A DNA stretch of 64,000 nt from contig NZ_JARWAM010000007.1 of the NCBI RefSeq assembly GCF_031451695.1, positions 1-64,000 of the forward strand, given 5' to 3'. A program made the translations under genes and the position numbers. Source of the DNA: Franzmannia qiaohouensis (GTDB taxonomy: Bacteria; Pseudomonadota; Gammaproteobacteria; Pseudomonadales; Halomonadaceae). This document shows, in pieces, positions 1 through 8,581 of this stretch. The notes beneath the pieces are model-generated. The model did not search any database and was not told the origin of the DNA. It saw only the letters and a list, made by a program, of their open reading frames with translations. Each line of letters begins with the position of its first letter. The first letter of the stretch is position 1.

Positions 1-29
1 TCCGAGATGCCGTGTGGTGCCCCATGCAC

Positions 30-57
30 CCAAGATGGCGTTGCAAACTCATCTTGG
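30..57. other. 8-bp inverted repeat downstream of the amidase gene
   Basis: CCAAGATG at 30-37 and CATCTTGG at 50-57 form perfect 8-bp arms around a 12-base spacer. It lies just past the 3' end of the minus-strand amidase gene, so it could end that transcript, but no T-run follows on the minus strand. The rest of 1-94 shows no gene. Confidence 0.3.
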
Positions 58-94
58 CACAAGGGGGGACGGGTCCATCCCATTTCCCACATTG

Positions 95-1498
95 TTAACC
101 GACGGTCGGTACCTCGCCGAGAATATCGAGGCCGTTGCCAAGCCTGGCCTCGATGGCCTGGCCGATGGCGAGCAGTCGGGCGTCCTGCCAGGGGCCGGCC
201 ATCACCTGCAAGCCGACGGGCATGTTGGCGACGTCGCGGCCGACCGGCAGGGTGAGCGCGCAGAGCCCCATGAAGTTGGCCATCACGGTGTTGCGCAGCG
301 CCTTCATGTTGGCCTTGGGGTAGGCGCCCTCGGGCTTGAGGCTCTCCAGCGTCGGCGGGGTGATGGCGACGGTGGGCGTCAGCATGGCATCTACCTGTCG
401 CAGGCGCTGGGTAGCGGCGCGGGTGAGGTCGTCGATGACCTGGCGGCGGCGCACGTACTCCCAGCCCGGCATGCCGTCGGCGGCAGCGATCCTGGCGGCG
501 ACGTTGGGGTCCAGTGCGTCGATGGCATCCGGCAGTGAGGTGTGCAGGAACGCCGCAAGCTCGGCAGCGGCCAGGCCGCCTTGCTGGAACAGCGTGAAGG
601 CGTCGCCCGTCTTGGGTAGCTCCATGGTGACGATGCGCGCGCCGGCGGCCTCGAGCTGCTTGATGGCCTTGGTGACCGTGTCGGCGATGCCGGGGCTGCA
701 GTCGTCCCAGAAGAAGTGCTCTGGTACGCCGAAGGTGAGGTCGGCGAGGTCTGGCGTGGCGGGGACGCCTCCGCTACCGGGGCTCAGGCCTGGGTCGAGG
801 GCGTCGAAGGCGAACGCCAGGTCATCCACGCGCCGGGCCAGCAGTCCTGGGGTATCCAGGGTGGTGGAGAGCGGCACGATCTGGGCGGTGGACCAGCGGC
901 CCACGGTGGTCTTGAGGCCGGCCACACCGGTCATGCTGGCGGGCACGCGTACCGAGCCAGCGGTGTCGGTGCCGAAGGCCAGGCCTGCGGTGCCACTGGC
1001 CAGCGAGACCCCGGCGCCGGAGCTCGAGCCGCCCGGGGTGCGATGGGCGGCCGGATCCCAGGGGTTACGCGGCGCGCCGTGGTGGGCATTGGTGCCCAGG
1101 CCGCCAAAGGCAAACTCGACGGTGTGGGTCTTGCCCATTATCACCGGCAGCTGGTTGAGCAGGGTGCTGACCACCGGCCCGGGCCGTTCCCACTCGGCGG
1201 GAAGACGGCGCGACGAGCCGGCATAGGTGGGCAGCCCGGGCACCGCGTAGATGTCCTTGATCGACACCGGCAGGCCCATCAGCGGGCCGGCGTCGCCGCC
1301 CTGCTTGAGCAGGGCATCGGTGGCGTCGGCGAAGGCCTGGGCGGCGTCGCCGTTCCAGGTCTGGTAGGCGTGGTCGTGCTGGCCGCGGCTGCGATAGGCC
1401 TGGCTGGCGCTCTCGGCGAGCGCGGCGGCGCTCACGCTGCCGTCGCGCAGTGCCCGGTGCAGGGTCCGCAGCGGTTGTTGGAGCGGTGCTGTTGTCAT
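95..1498 (-). CDS. Amidase (amidase signature family)
   Basis: A 467-residue protein of the amidase signature family, which hydrolyses carboxamides to acid plus ammonia with a Ser-cisSer-Lys triad. Lys81 (in SIKD), the Gly-Ser-rich stretch at 156-161 and the nucleophile Ser182 (in TDTAGSVR) are all visible, so it should be active. There is no signal peptide, so it is cytoplasmic. It is the last gene of a minus-strand run (asparaginase, dctP, dctQ, dctM, M20 hydrolase, ridA, amidase) with short gaps, which suggests it acts on a compound imported by the TRAP transporter. The substrate is unknown. GatA is unlikely because gatB and gatC are absent and the context is catabolic. Confidence 0.9.
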   Translation of the reverse strand: MTTAPLQQPLRTLHRALRDGSVSAAALAESASQAYRSRGQHDHAYQTWNGDAAQAFADATDALLKQGGDAGPLMGLPVSIKDIYAVPGLPTYAGSSRRLPAEWERPGPVVSTLLNQLPVIMGKTHTVEFAFGGLGTNAHHGAPRNPWDPAAHRTPGGSSSGAGVSLASGTAGLAFGTDTAGSVRVPASMTGVAGLKTTVGRWSTAQIVPLSTTLDTPGLLARRVDDLAFAFDALDPGLSPGSGGVPATPDLADLTFGVPEHFFWDDCSPGIADTVTKAIKQLEAAGARIVTMELPKTGDAFTLFQQGGLAAAELAAFLHTSLPDAIDALDPNVAARIAAADGMPGWEYVRRRQVIDDLTRAATQRLRQVDAMLTPTVAITPPTLESLKPEGAYPKANMKALRNTVMANFMGLCALTLPVGRDVANMPVGLQVMAGPWQDARLLAIGQAIEARLGNGLDILGEVPTVG

Positions 1499-1515
1499 GG
1501 TGGGGCTCCTGGCAA

Positions 1516-1977
1516 TTAGCGGATTTCGAAGATCGATTCGACTTCGACGGCGGCGTTACCCGGCAGGGTCGCCACGCCGATGGCGGTGCGTGCATGGCGG
1601 CTGGCGTCGCCGAACAGGTCGATGAACAGCTCCGAGGCGCCGTTGATCACCAGCGGCACGTCATGAAACCCCGGGGCGACGTTGACGAAGCCGTTCATTC
1701 TGACACAGCGCACGACGCGGTCCATGTCGCCCTCCACGGCATCGTTCAGCGCCGCGAGCAGGTTGAGCGCGCAGGCCTGGGCGGCGAGCTTGCCGGTCTC
1801 CAGGTCGAACTCGGCACCCACCTTGCCGGGGTAGAGCACCTTGCCGTCTCGCTCGCAAATCTGCCCGGCGAGAAACAGCTGATTATCCAGCCGCGACCAG
1901 GGGCGAAAGGTACCGCGGGGCGCGGGGATGTCGGGCAGGCTGAGGCCGCGTTGGGCCAGGGCATCGGCAAGTGACAT
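1516..1977 (-). CDS. RidA family (YjgF/UK114) protein
   Basis: A 153-residue protein resembling the RidA family, whose members hydrolyse reactive enamine/imine intermediates or act as amidohydrolases in nitrogen catabolism. It is longer than classic RidA (about 128 residues) and resembles the atgF/YjgH-like subgroup often found beside amidases. The start (MSLADALAQ) lies 27 bp after the stop of the M20 hydrolase, and the stop lies 17 bp before the amidase start, so co-transcription is likely. Context suggests it removes an imine or acts on a carbamoyl or amide intermediate of the same pathway; that is inference. Confidence 0.85.
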   Translation of the reverse strand: MSLADALAQRGLSLPDIPAPRGTFRPWSRLDNQLFLAGQICERDGKVLYPGKVGAEFDLETGKLAAQACALNLLAALNDAVEGDMDRVVRCVRMNGFVNVAPGFHDVPLVINGASELFIDLFGDASRHARTAIGVATLPGNAAVEVESIFEIR

Positions 1978-2004
1978 GGTGTTCTCCTGATGGGATAGAT
2001 GGGG

Positions 2005-3261
2005 TCAACGGGCTAGCAGGGTGCCGACGCTGTCGGCCAGGGCGCGCACGGCGATCTCGGCGTCGGCACGCTCGATATGCTCGTCGGGGTGGTGGCTGAT
2101 CCCGTCGCGGCACGGCATGAACAGCATGGCAGTGGGGCAGCGATGGGCCAGGTGAATCGCGTCGTGGAAGGCGCCGGACACCAGCTGCGGGGCCGTGGGG
2201 GCATAGCGTTGGACGCTGGTATCGACGATCTCTACCAGGTCGTCATCGAAGTCGACCGGCGCCACCCGTGAACTGGTGCTGAGCTCGACGCTGCAGCCGG
2301 ACCACGTCTCGGCGCCCAGCCGCTGGAAGCGCTCGTCGAGGGCGGCCAGCACCTCGGCGCTGGGATGGCGCAGGTCGATGCTGAAGGTCGCTTGCTGGGG
2401 GATGGTGTTGGTGGCATTGGGTTCCAGCGCGAACTTGCCGATGGTGAAGCATACCTGGTCGCCGTGCTCGGCGACCGCCTCGCGCAGGGCGGTGACCAGG
2501 GCGTGGGCGCCGGTGAAGGCATCGCGGCGGGCGCTTTCGGGGGTGGTGCCGGCGTGGTTGGCCTGACCCTGCAGCGTCACGCTGTACCAGTTGACCCCTT
2601 GAATGCCCTTCACCGCGCAGGCCGGCACGCCCATCGACTCAAGCACCGGCCCCTGCTCGATATGCAGCTCGAGAAAGGCGTGGGGCGTGAACGGCTCGGG
2701 CCGGTAGCTGACCCGGTGGGCGTCGAGGCGTGCTAGGCAGTCGGCCAGGGCATCGGCGAAGCGCACGCCGTCATCGTCCGTGGCGTCGAGAATCTCGGCT
2801 GCGTCGCGCTGGCCGGCGAACCACGCCGAGCCGGAGGCGCCGGGGGCAAAGCGGGCACCTTCCTCGTTGGTCCAGGAGACCACCTCGACTGGCCGCCGGT
2901 GGCGGATGTCGCCCTCGTGCAGCGCGCGCAGCACGGCCAGGCCGGCCAGCACGCCGAGGGTGCCGTCGTAGCAGCCGGCGCTGGGCTGGCTGTCGAGGTG
3001 GCTGCCGATCAGCAGCGGTGCCAAGCTGGGGTCCTCACCTTCGCGGCGCAGGAAGACGTTGCCCAGGGCGTCGTAGTACGCCTCGCAGCCCAGCGCGCGG
3101 CCCCGCTCGACCAGCCAGCAGCGCGCCTGGTTGTCATGGTCATCCAGGGCCAGGCGGCGCAGGCCGCGGGGCGCCAGGGCACCGATCCGGGCCTGGTCGA
3201 GCATGTCGTTCCAGAAGCGCTGGCCATCGATGCTGGCGCCGAGTGATGTGAGTTCGTTCAT
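2005..3261 (-). CDS. M20-family Zn hydrolase, allantoate/N-carbamoyl-L-amino-acid amidohydrolase type
   Basis: A 418-residue cytoplasmic metallohydrolase of the allantoate amidohydrolase / beta-ureidopropionase / N-carbamoyl-L-amino acid hydrolase group in M20. Probable metal ligands are His88 (GSHLDSQ), Asp99 (CYDGT), Glu134 (TNEEGARF) and His200 (LHIEQGP); a late His lies in SHHPDEH near the C-terminus. The family removes a carbamoyl or ureido group, releasing CO2 and ammonia. It sits between dctM and ridA with 25 to 27-bp gaps. Together with an amidase and an asparaginase it suggests stepwise nitrogen release from a carbamoylated or amidated small molecule. The exact substrate cannot be read from sequence. 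Confidence 0.9.
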   Translation of the reverse strand: MNELTSLGASIDGQRFWNDMLDQARIGALAPRGLRRLALDDHDNQARCWLVERGRALGCEAYYDALGNVFLRREGEDPSLAPLLIGSHLDSQPSAGCYDGTLGVLAGLAVLRALHEGDIRHRRPVEVVSWTNEEGARFAPGASGSAWFAGQRDAAEILDATDDDGVRFADALADCLARLDAHRVSYRPEPFTPHAFLELHIEQGPVLESMGVPACAVKGIQGVNWYSVTLQGQANHAGTTPESARRDAFTGAHALVTALREAVAEHGDQVCFTIGKFALEPNATNTIPQQATFSIDLRHPSAEVLAALDERFQRLGAETWSGCSVELSTSSRVAPVDFDDDLVEIVDTSVQRYAPTAPQLVSGAFHDAIHLAHRCPTAMLFMPCRDGISHHPDEHIERADAEIAVRALADSVGTLLAR

Positions 3262-3286
3262 ACGCCTTTCGTGTCTCCCATCCGGT

Positions 3287-4561
3287 TCAGTAGATCAGCG
3301 ACGGCAACCAGGTGCTGAGGAATGGCACATAGGTGAGGATGATCAGGGCGATGAACATCATCACGATCAGCGGCAGGCAGGCCTTGAAGACCTCCACCAG
3401 CGACATCCGCGAGATCGCCATGGCCACGAACAGGTTGAGGCCGACCGGCGGGGTGATCATGCCCACCGAGAAGTTGACCAGGGTGATGACGCCGAAGTGC
3501 ACGGAGTCGACGCCGACGCGGCCGGCAATCGGCTCGAGCAGCGGCGAGAGCACGATGATCGCCGAGGCGCTGTCGAGAAAGAACCCGGCCACGATCATGA
3601 CCACGTTGAACAGGGCCATGACCTGTATCGGGTCGTCGGTGAGCGACAGCACCTGGTTGGCCAGCTGCGTGGGGGTGCCGGTAATCGCCAGCAGCCACGA
3701 GAAGGCCGAGGCGCCGGCGGTGATCAGCAGCAGGGTGGCGGAGGTGAGCCCCGAGCTGCGCAGGGTGCCGAGCAGGTCGCGCCAGCCGATGGTGCGGTAG
3801 ATCACCATGCCCACGAACAGGCCATACATGCAGGCTACCGCGGCCGACTCGGTGGGGGTAAAAATGCCGCTGTAGATGCCGCCGAGCAGGATGAACGGCA
3901 GCCCCAGGCCCCAGGCCGACGAGCGGAAGGCGGCGATGATTTCCTTGAGCGTGGGGAAGGGCGCACGCGGGTAGCCCTTGAGCGACGCATAGATGATGCA
4001 GTAGGCGATCAGCAGCGAGGCGATCAGGAGGGCGGGGATCAGCCCGGCGGCAAACAGCCGGCCCACCGAGGTGCCGGTGACGGAACCGTAGATGATCAGC
4101 GCAATACTCGGCGGAACGATGGGGCCGAGGGTGCCGGCGGTGGCGATCAGGCCGATGGCAAAGCGCTTGTCGTAGCCGGCGGCAACCAGCGCGGGAAACA
4201 TGATCGAGCCGATCGCCACCACCGTGGCCGGGCTCGAGCCGGAGATGGCGCCGAACAGCAGGCAGGAGAGCACCGTCGCGGCCGCCAGGCCGCCGGGTAC
4301 CCAGCCCACCAGCGCCTTGGCGAGCTCGATGAGGCGGCCGGACAGGCCGCCAATGCGCATCAGTTCGGCGGCCAGGATGAAGAACGGGATCGCCATCAGC
4401 GAGAAGTTGTTCATCCCGGTGAACATGCGCATGGGCACGATGATCGGGTCGGTGGTGCCGAAGAACTGAATGGCCAGAAAGACGGCGAAGGCCAGGGCGG
4501 CGAAGATCGGCAGCCCCAGTAGCAGCACCGCAAAGAAGATGGGCAGAAGTGCCGTGATCAT
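3287..4561 (-). CDS. dctM: TRAP transporter large permease, DctM type
   Basis: A 424-residue, very hydrophobic protein with about 12 membrane segments, the usual length for DctM. The N-terminus (MITALLPIFFAVLLLGLPIF) and the repeated small-residue loops are typical. DctM is the inner-membrane subunit that carries the substrate with Na+ symport. It follows dctQ by 15 bp and precedes the M20 hydrolase by 25 bp, so it belongs to the same transcript. Most sequence-similar members move C4-dicarboxylates or other organic acids, but the neighbours here point to a nitrogen-containing ligand. Confidence 0.93.
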   Translation of the reverse strand: MITALLPIFFAVLLLGLPIFAALAFAVFLAIQFFGTTDPIIVPMRMFTGMNNFSLMAIPFFILAAELMRIGGLSGRLIELAKALVGWVPGGLAAATVLSCLLFGAISGSSPATVVAIGSIMFPALVAAGYDKRFAIGLIATAGTLGPIVPPSIALIIYGSVTGTSVGRLFAAGLIPALLIASLLIAYCIIYASLKGYPRAPFPTLKEIIAAFRSSAWGLGLPFILLGGIYSGIFTPTESAAVACMYGLFVGMVIYRTIGWRDLLGTLRSSGLTSATLLLITAGASAFSWLLAITGTPTQLANQVLSLTDDPIQVMALFNVVMIVAGFFLDSASAIIVLSPLLEPIAGRVGVDSVHFGVITLVNFSVGMITPPVGLNLFVAMAISRMSLVEVFKACLPLIVMMFIALIILTYVPFLSTWLPSLIY

Positions 4562-4576
4562 AACGAACTCCAGTCG

Positions 4577-5098
4577 TCAGACGAGCTTGTCTTTTTCGGC
4601 GGCAAGCTCTTCAGCGAGGCTGACCGGCGGTTTGGTCCAGGCTTGGTGGATGACCCACAGGTAGCGCACCACCAGCAGCAGCCCGGCAATGGCGATCGGC
4701 AGGTAGAACCAGGCCATCGGCAGGCGCAGTGCCGCGGTTCGCTGTCCTCTTCCCAGGGTGTTGAAGAACAGCTGGAACCCGTAGTAGGCCAGGAAGCAGG
4801 CGAAGGCGATGCCGAGCACGGCAGCGATGATATGCAGCCAGCGATTGACGGCGGGGGGCACGAAGGCGTTGAGTACATCGACAGAGATGTGCACGCCGTT
4901 ACGCACGCCCATGCTGGCGCCGACGAAGCTCATGCAGATGATGGAGTAGATGACGACTTCCTCGACCCAGAACAGCGAGCTGTTGAAGCCGTAGCGGTAG
5001 ATCACCTGGAGCGCGGTGAGCAGGGTGGCGATGGACATGAACACCACCATCGCCACGCTTTCCACGTGATCGAGAATCCTGTTGAGCGTTGCGAACAT
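4577..5098 (-). CDS. dctQ: TRAP transporter small permease, DctQ type
   Basis: A 173-residue protein with four predicted membrane segments, matching the DctQ family in size and topology. It includes the family-typical WVEEVVIYSIIC-like second segment, followed by a glycine-rich loop before a conserved V-D-V stretch. DctQ scaffolds DctM and docks the periplasmic binding protein. It lies between dctP and dctM, and the space to dctP carries a strong stem-loop. The C-terminus is a short charged cytoplasmic tail. Confidence 0.92.
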   Translation of the reverse strand: MFATLNRILDHVESVAMVVFMSIATLLTALQVIYRYGFNSSLFWVEEVVIYSIICMSFVGASMGVRNGVHISVDVLNAFVPPAVNRWLHIIAAVLGIAFACFLAYYGFQLFFNTLGRGQRTAALRLPMAWFYLPIAIAGLLLVVRYLWVIHQAWTKPPVSLAEELAAEKDKLV

Positions 5099-5133
5099 GG
5101 TTAGGCCACTTCGTGGAGAAACCCGTGATGGAG

Positions 5134-5158
5134 CGCGGGCGCCGCGAGGGCGCCCGCG
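5134..5158 (-). other. Intercistronic stem-loop between dctP and dctQ
   Basis: CGCGGGCGCC at 5134-5143 pairs perfectly with GGCGCCCGCG at 5149-5158 around a 5-base loop. It begins 6 bases past the dctP stop and ends before the dctQ start, with no T-run. Such structures commonly protect the upstream binding-protein message or partly attenuate the downstream genes. Similar hairpins follow three other binding-protein genes in this window. Confidence 0.65.
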
Positions 5159-5163
5159 GCGTC

Positions 5164-6165
5164 TCAGTACTCGATGCCGACGACGTCGTAGACCTTGTGC
5201 AGCAGCTCGGTGGTCACGACAGATTCATACTCCTCGTGCACCGGCAGGCTGGCCTGGACGAAGGCTTCGCGGGCCTCGGCGGAGATCTCGTTGATCTCGA
5301 TCTCGCCTTCCAGCGAGGCCATGATGTTCTCCTCGTCTTCGAGGGTCAGCTGACGCGACGCATCGCGGCCGTTGTCGAAGGCATCGCGCATGACCTCCTG
5401 GAGGTCCTCGGGGAGCGAGTTCCACGAATCGGTGTTAATCACCGCCGCATAGGCGTGGTAGGCGTGATTGGTCAGCGACAGGTAGTCCTGCACCTCGTGG
5501 AAGCGCATGGTGTAGATATTGGCCAGCGGGTTCTCCTGGCCGGACACCACGCCTTGCTGCAGGCCGTTGTAGACCTCTGTGAAGGCCATGGCGGTGGCGT
5601 TGGCATCGAAGTTTTCGTAGGTGGAGATGATGATCGGTGCCTGCATGGTGCGCATGCGAATGGCGTCGAGATCCTCAGGCGTTTCGATGGGGCGGTCGTT
5701 GTTGGTCATGTGCCGGAAACCGGCGCCCCAGAAGTTCACGCCGTACATGTTGTGATCGTTGAGGGTGTCGAGAATCTCGCGGCCCACCTCGCCGTCAAGC
5801 AGCTCGACCATGGTGTCGTAGTCGGGGATCAGGAACGGCAGGTCGAGAATCTGCAGACGCTCTTCGAAGTTGCCAAGGGTAGCGGACGGCGGAATCCCGA
5901 TGTCCACCAGGCCCATCTGGATCTGCTCGATGATCTCGACATCGCCTCCCACCTGGGCGGCGGGCAGCACGTCGATCTGGATGCGGCCGTCTGAGTTCTC
6001 TTCCACCTCCTCCTTGAAGCGCAGGGCGGCCTGGCCATTCGGGGTGTCTTCGATCAGCACGTGGGCGAAGGTAAAGGTGTAATCGGCGGCGTTGGCCTGG
6101 CCGATGCCAAAGGTGGCGGCGGCCACGGCTGCCACCAGGGACGTCTTGATAAGTTTGTTGTTCAT
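5164..6165 (-). CDS. dctP: TRAP transporter substrate-binding protein, DctP family
   Basis: A 333-residue periplasmic binding protein. The first 26 residues form a classic Sec signal ending in GQANA before DYTF. The DctP fold is recognisable from an FAHV start, the RFKEEVEENSDGRI segment, and a central IRMRTMQAP stretch that contains the arginine used by most DctP proteins to bind the ligand carboxylate. It is the proximal transporter gene after asparaginase and should be the most expressed of the three. The ligand is probably a carboxylate, perhaps an N-carbamoyl or amide derivative given the downstream hydrolases. Confidence 0.92.
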   Translation of the reverse strand: MNNKLIKTSLVAAVAAATFGIGQANAADYTFTFAHVLIEDTPNGQAALRFKEEVEENSDGRIQIDVLPAAQVGGDVEIIEQIQMGLVDIGIPPSATLGNFEERLQILDLPFLIPDYDTMVELLDGEVGREILDTLNDHNMYGVNFWGAGFRHMTNNDRPIETPEDLDAIRMRTMQAPIIISTYENFDANATAMAFTEVYNGLQQGVVSGQENPLANIYTMRFHEVQDYLSLTNHAYHAYAAVINTDSWNSLPEDLQEVMRDAFDNGRDASRQLTLEDEENIMASLEGEIEINEISAEAREAFVQASLPVHEEYESVVTTELLHKVYDVVGIEY

Positions 6166-6229
6166 GGTGCTACCTCTGCGAGTCGTTGGGTTTATTCGTT
6201 GCTATGGGGCTGATGACCCAGATGGTGCG

Positions 6230-7237
6230 TCACGCCGCGCTGGCGGACGTCAGGGCCTTCAAGCTCGCCTCGAGTGGCCCCGATGAAGCGGAGGCGAGCA
6301 GGACGGAGAGTGCCAGCCTGGCTTTGCGGGCACTGAGATCCTGTAGGGGTATGGCGCCTGCGGCCACCAGGTCGCAGAGGCTGCCGTCGAATTCGTAGAC
6401 GGTTTCTATCGGCCCCCGGTGGCAGCTGCTGACGATGACGACTGGCGTGCCTTCGGCGACTGCCTTGGCAATGTGGCTGGGCCAGGTTGGTGGCACATGG
6501 CCGCGGCCCAGGGCATCGACGATGAGGCCCTGGCTACTGCGTTCGATGGCCGCATCGACCATGTCGGGGGCGGCTCCCAGGTATGCCGGCAGGATGTCGA
6601 CCCGGGGCAGCGCGGCACCCAGGGCGGCGGCGATCGGCTGGGGGCGTACCGGCCTGGCGGCGAGGTGGATACGCGTACCGTCGATGTAGCCGAGGGGGCC
6701 CGTCTCGGGAGCGGCGAAGCCAGCGAGTTGGAAGGTGTCGATCTTGCGTACCTGGCGGGCGGCAAACAGCGTCTGATTGAACAGCACCAGGGTGCCCAGG
6801 CCTCGGGCCTGCGGCGAGGCCGCCAACTGGATGGCATCGGCGATGTTACGAAAGGCGTCGGTGCCCGGCTCGTGGGGCGCGCGCTGCGACCCGGTGATCA
6901 CCACGGGGATGCGGCCGGGCAGGGTGATGTCCAGGAAGTAGGCGGTCTCTTCCAGGGTATCGGTGCCGTGGGTGATGACGATGCCGACCACTTCGGGGGA
7001 CTCGCCGAGCGCCAGGCACTCCTGACGCAGCAGCATCAGGTCGTCTAGCGAGATGGCGTTGCTGGGCTTCTGCAGCACCGAGCGAACCTCTATCTCGGCC
7101 GTCAGTCCCGCCGGCAGCGAGACCTGCGACAGCAGCGACTCGCCCTGGAGGGCACCGGAGCGGTGACGCCCTGAATCGCTCTGGCTACTGGCAATGGTGC
7201 CGCCGGTGGTCAGCACCACGAGCTTGGATGTTGTCAT
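6230..7237 (-). CDS. Type II-like asparaginase (asparaginase/glutaminase family)
   Basis: A protein of 335 residues from the ATG at 7237. That start has a GGA-type ribosome-binding site 8 bases upstream; an in-frame TTG lies 12 bases earlier. Both asparaginase catalytic motifs are present: TTGGTIAS with Thr14, and THGTDTLEE near residue 90. There is no signal peptide, so a cytoplasmic enzyme is expected. The family converts asparagine to aspartate plus ammonia, and related enzymes deamidate glutamine or D-amino-acid amides. It is the first gene of the TRAP/amidase run and diverges from the FadR-type regulator at 7392. Confidence 0.9.
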   Translation of the reverse strand: MTTSKLVVLTTGGTIASSQSDSGRHRSGALQGESLLSQVSLPAGLTAEIEVRSVLQKPSNAISLDDLMLLRQECLALGESPEVVGIVITHGTDTLEETAYFLDITLPGRIPVVITGSQRAPHEPGTDAFRNIADAIQLAASPQARGLGTLVLFNQTLFAARQVRKIDTFQLAGFAAPETGPLGYIDGTRIHLAARPVRPQPIAAALGAALPRVDILPAYLGAAPDMVDAAIERSSQGLIVDALGRGHVPPTWPSHIAKAVAEGTPVVIVSSCHRGPIETVYEFDGSLCDLVAAGAIPLQDLSARKARLALSVLLASASSGPLEASLKALTSASAA

Positions 7238-7264
7238 TATGCGGTCCAATGGCTTCTCATGGCA

Positions 7265-7284
7265 GACATCTGATGTCTGATGTC
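7265..7284. promoter_or_regulatory. Possible operator between asparaginase and FadR-type regulator genes
   Basis: The divergent space 7238-7391 holds the dyad GACATC-T-GATGTC at 7265-7277, followed by a third half-site, GATGTC, at 7279-7284. Position and symmetry fit a GntR/FadR-type operator controlling the asparaginase-TRAP-amidase run and perhaps the regulator itself. The assignment is by position and symmetry only. Confidence 0.4.
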
Positions 7285-7391
7285 ATGTGGGTTATACTAG
7301 TCAGGAATTCGGTATCCTTGCAAGCTAGGTTCAGCAACGTCCTAATGTCAGTTTGGTAACATGCGCTATGGCGCCAACAGTGAGATAACCC

Positions 7392-8123
7392 ATGAGTCTG
7401 AATCCCCGGCTTGCCACACGGCCTCTCTCGAGCGACTCCTTCGGCGGCTCCATCGAGCGCAGCTCCGTCGCCATGCAGATTCTCGAGCGGATCAAGACGG
7501 CCTTGATTCGTGGCGAACTCAAGCCAGGCGACTACCTCCCCTCGGAGAGCGAGCTCACCCACAGCCTGGGCATCGGCAAGTCGAGCGTGCGCGAGGCGAT
7601 CAAGATGCTGCAGGCAATCGGCGTGGTGGAAGTGCGTCGCGGGCAGGGCACCGTTATCCGCCGCGAGCCGGGAGACCCGCTGGTCGACCCGATGGCCTTC
7701 GGCATGATCTTGGCCCGTGGCATGACCCGCGACGTGATGGAATTTCGCCTGATGTTCGAGCCGGCCTACACCCTGCAGGCCATGCACAACGCCACGCCGG
7801 AGGACCACGCGCGGATTCGCCAGGCCATCGAGGCCATGGAGGCGGCCATCGCCAACGGCGAACAGACCGCCCATCATGATGTGGCCTTTCATCGCGCCAT
7901 TCTGGCGGCGACCCACAATCCGATGACCATCCGGGTCGGCGAGACGCTGATCCAGCTGATCGAAGCCGCCCTGGAGACCTCGATGCAGACGCTGCCCGAG
8001 GTGGCTCTGAAGGACCACAAGGCGATCTATGCCGCCTTCCAGGCCGGCGACGCGGCGGGGGTCCAGGCCGCCATCGAAGTCAGCAGCGAGAGCTGGGAAA
8101 CCAATCTCACCTATGTGGATTAG
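7392..8123 (+). CDS. GntR-family regulator, FadR/FCD subfamily
   Basis: A 243-residue regulator. A winged helix-turn-helix lies at about residues 20-85 (LKPGDYLPSESELTHSLGIG, then SSVREAIKMLQ and the wing GQGTVI). A helical FCD ligand domain follows, with the usual His/Asp metal-site residues in its later part (DVAFHRAIL). It is divergent from the asparaginase/TRAP/amidase run, so it is the likely local repressor responding to the imported substrate. The ATG at 7392 gives the expected N-terminal length; the next gene starts 47 bp after the stop. Confidence 0.88.
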   Translation: MSLNPRLATRPLSSDSFGGSIERSSVAMQILERIKTALIRGELKPGDYLPSESELTHSLGIGKSSVREAIKMLQAIGVVEVRRGQGTVIRREPGDPLVDPMAFGMILARGMTRDVMEFRLMFEPAYTLQAMHNATPEDHARIRQAIEAMEAAIANGEQTAHHDVAFHRAILAATHNPMTIRVGETLIQLIEAALETSMQTLPEVALKDHKAIYAAFQAGDAAGVQAAIEVSSESWETNLTYVD

Positions 8124-8170
8124 CGCGTGGGCGGCAATACGTCAGTGAGCCAGCGTGCAGAGGAGGTAGC

Positions 8171-8581
8171 GTGAAGACCAGTCACCTGCTAGGTGCCGAT
8201 CAACATCACCCCCTTGCAGCCTGTCTTGGCGGCATTGAAGGGCTCGATTTTGCGATCCTGTTCGGTAGCCGTGCCACTGGGCAAGCACATGCCGAAAGCG
8301 ACTGGGATATCGCCGTGAAGTGGCAGGACGTGCCCAGCGACTCTGTTGAATACTTCGGGCGTGGCGAATCGCTGCGCCTAGCGGTTGCCGAATGCTTGAG
8401 TATCGACCCTACGTGTATCGATGTGGCGGATCTTCAGCGTGCCGGGCTTGCATTGCGTGCCGCAGTCGCCGAGGAGGGTATTCCTCTTGTTGGGGAGGAC
8501 TCACTGGCATGGGCGCTGTTCCTGAAGCGCACCTGGCAGGACATGGAACACTGGGAGTTGGAGAAACGCTATGCGCCTTGA
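8171..8581 (+). CDS. mntA: MntA-type nucleotidyltransferase antitoxin
   Basis: A 136-residue protein starting at a GTG preceded by AGGAGG. It carries the minimal nucleotidyltransferase signature GSx10DxD (Gly32-Ser33 to Asp44/Asp46), as in MntA antitoxins. In characterised type VII systems MntA transfers AMP to a tyrosine of the partner HEPN toxin and so inactivates it. It overlaps the HepT-type gene by 11 bases, so the two are translationally coupled. The order here is antitoxin first. A stand-alone MNT protein of other function is possible, but the partner makes the pair call strong. Confidence 0.88.
   Translation: MKTSHLLGADQHHPLAACLGGIEGLDFAILFGSRATGQAHAESDWDIAVKWQDVPSDSVEYFGRGESLRLAVAECLSIDPTCIDVADLQRAGLALRAAVAEEGIPLVGEDSLAWALFLKRTWQDMEHWELEKRYAP

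Noticed and set aside
30..57. Rho-independent terminator at the left edge
   Set aside because: The 12-base loop is large and no T-run follows on the minus strand, so it is listed only as an inverted repeat.
3131..4522. 463-codon plus-strand ORF opposite dctM
   Set aside because: It is low-complexity (Gly, Arg, Gln, His), spans two real minus-strand genes and shows no recognisable family.
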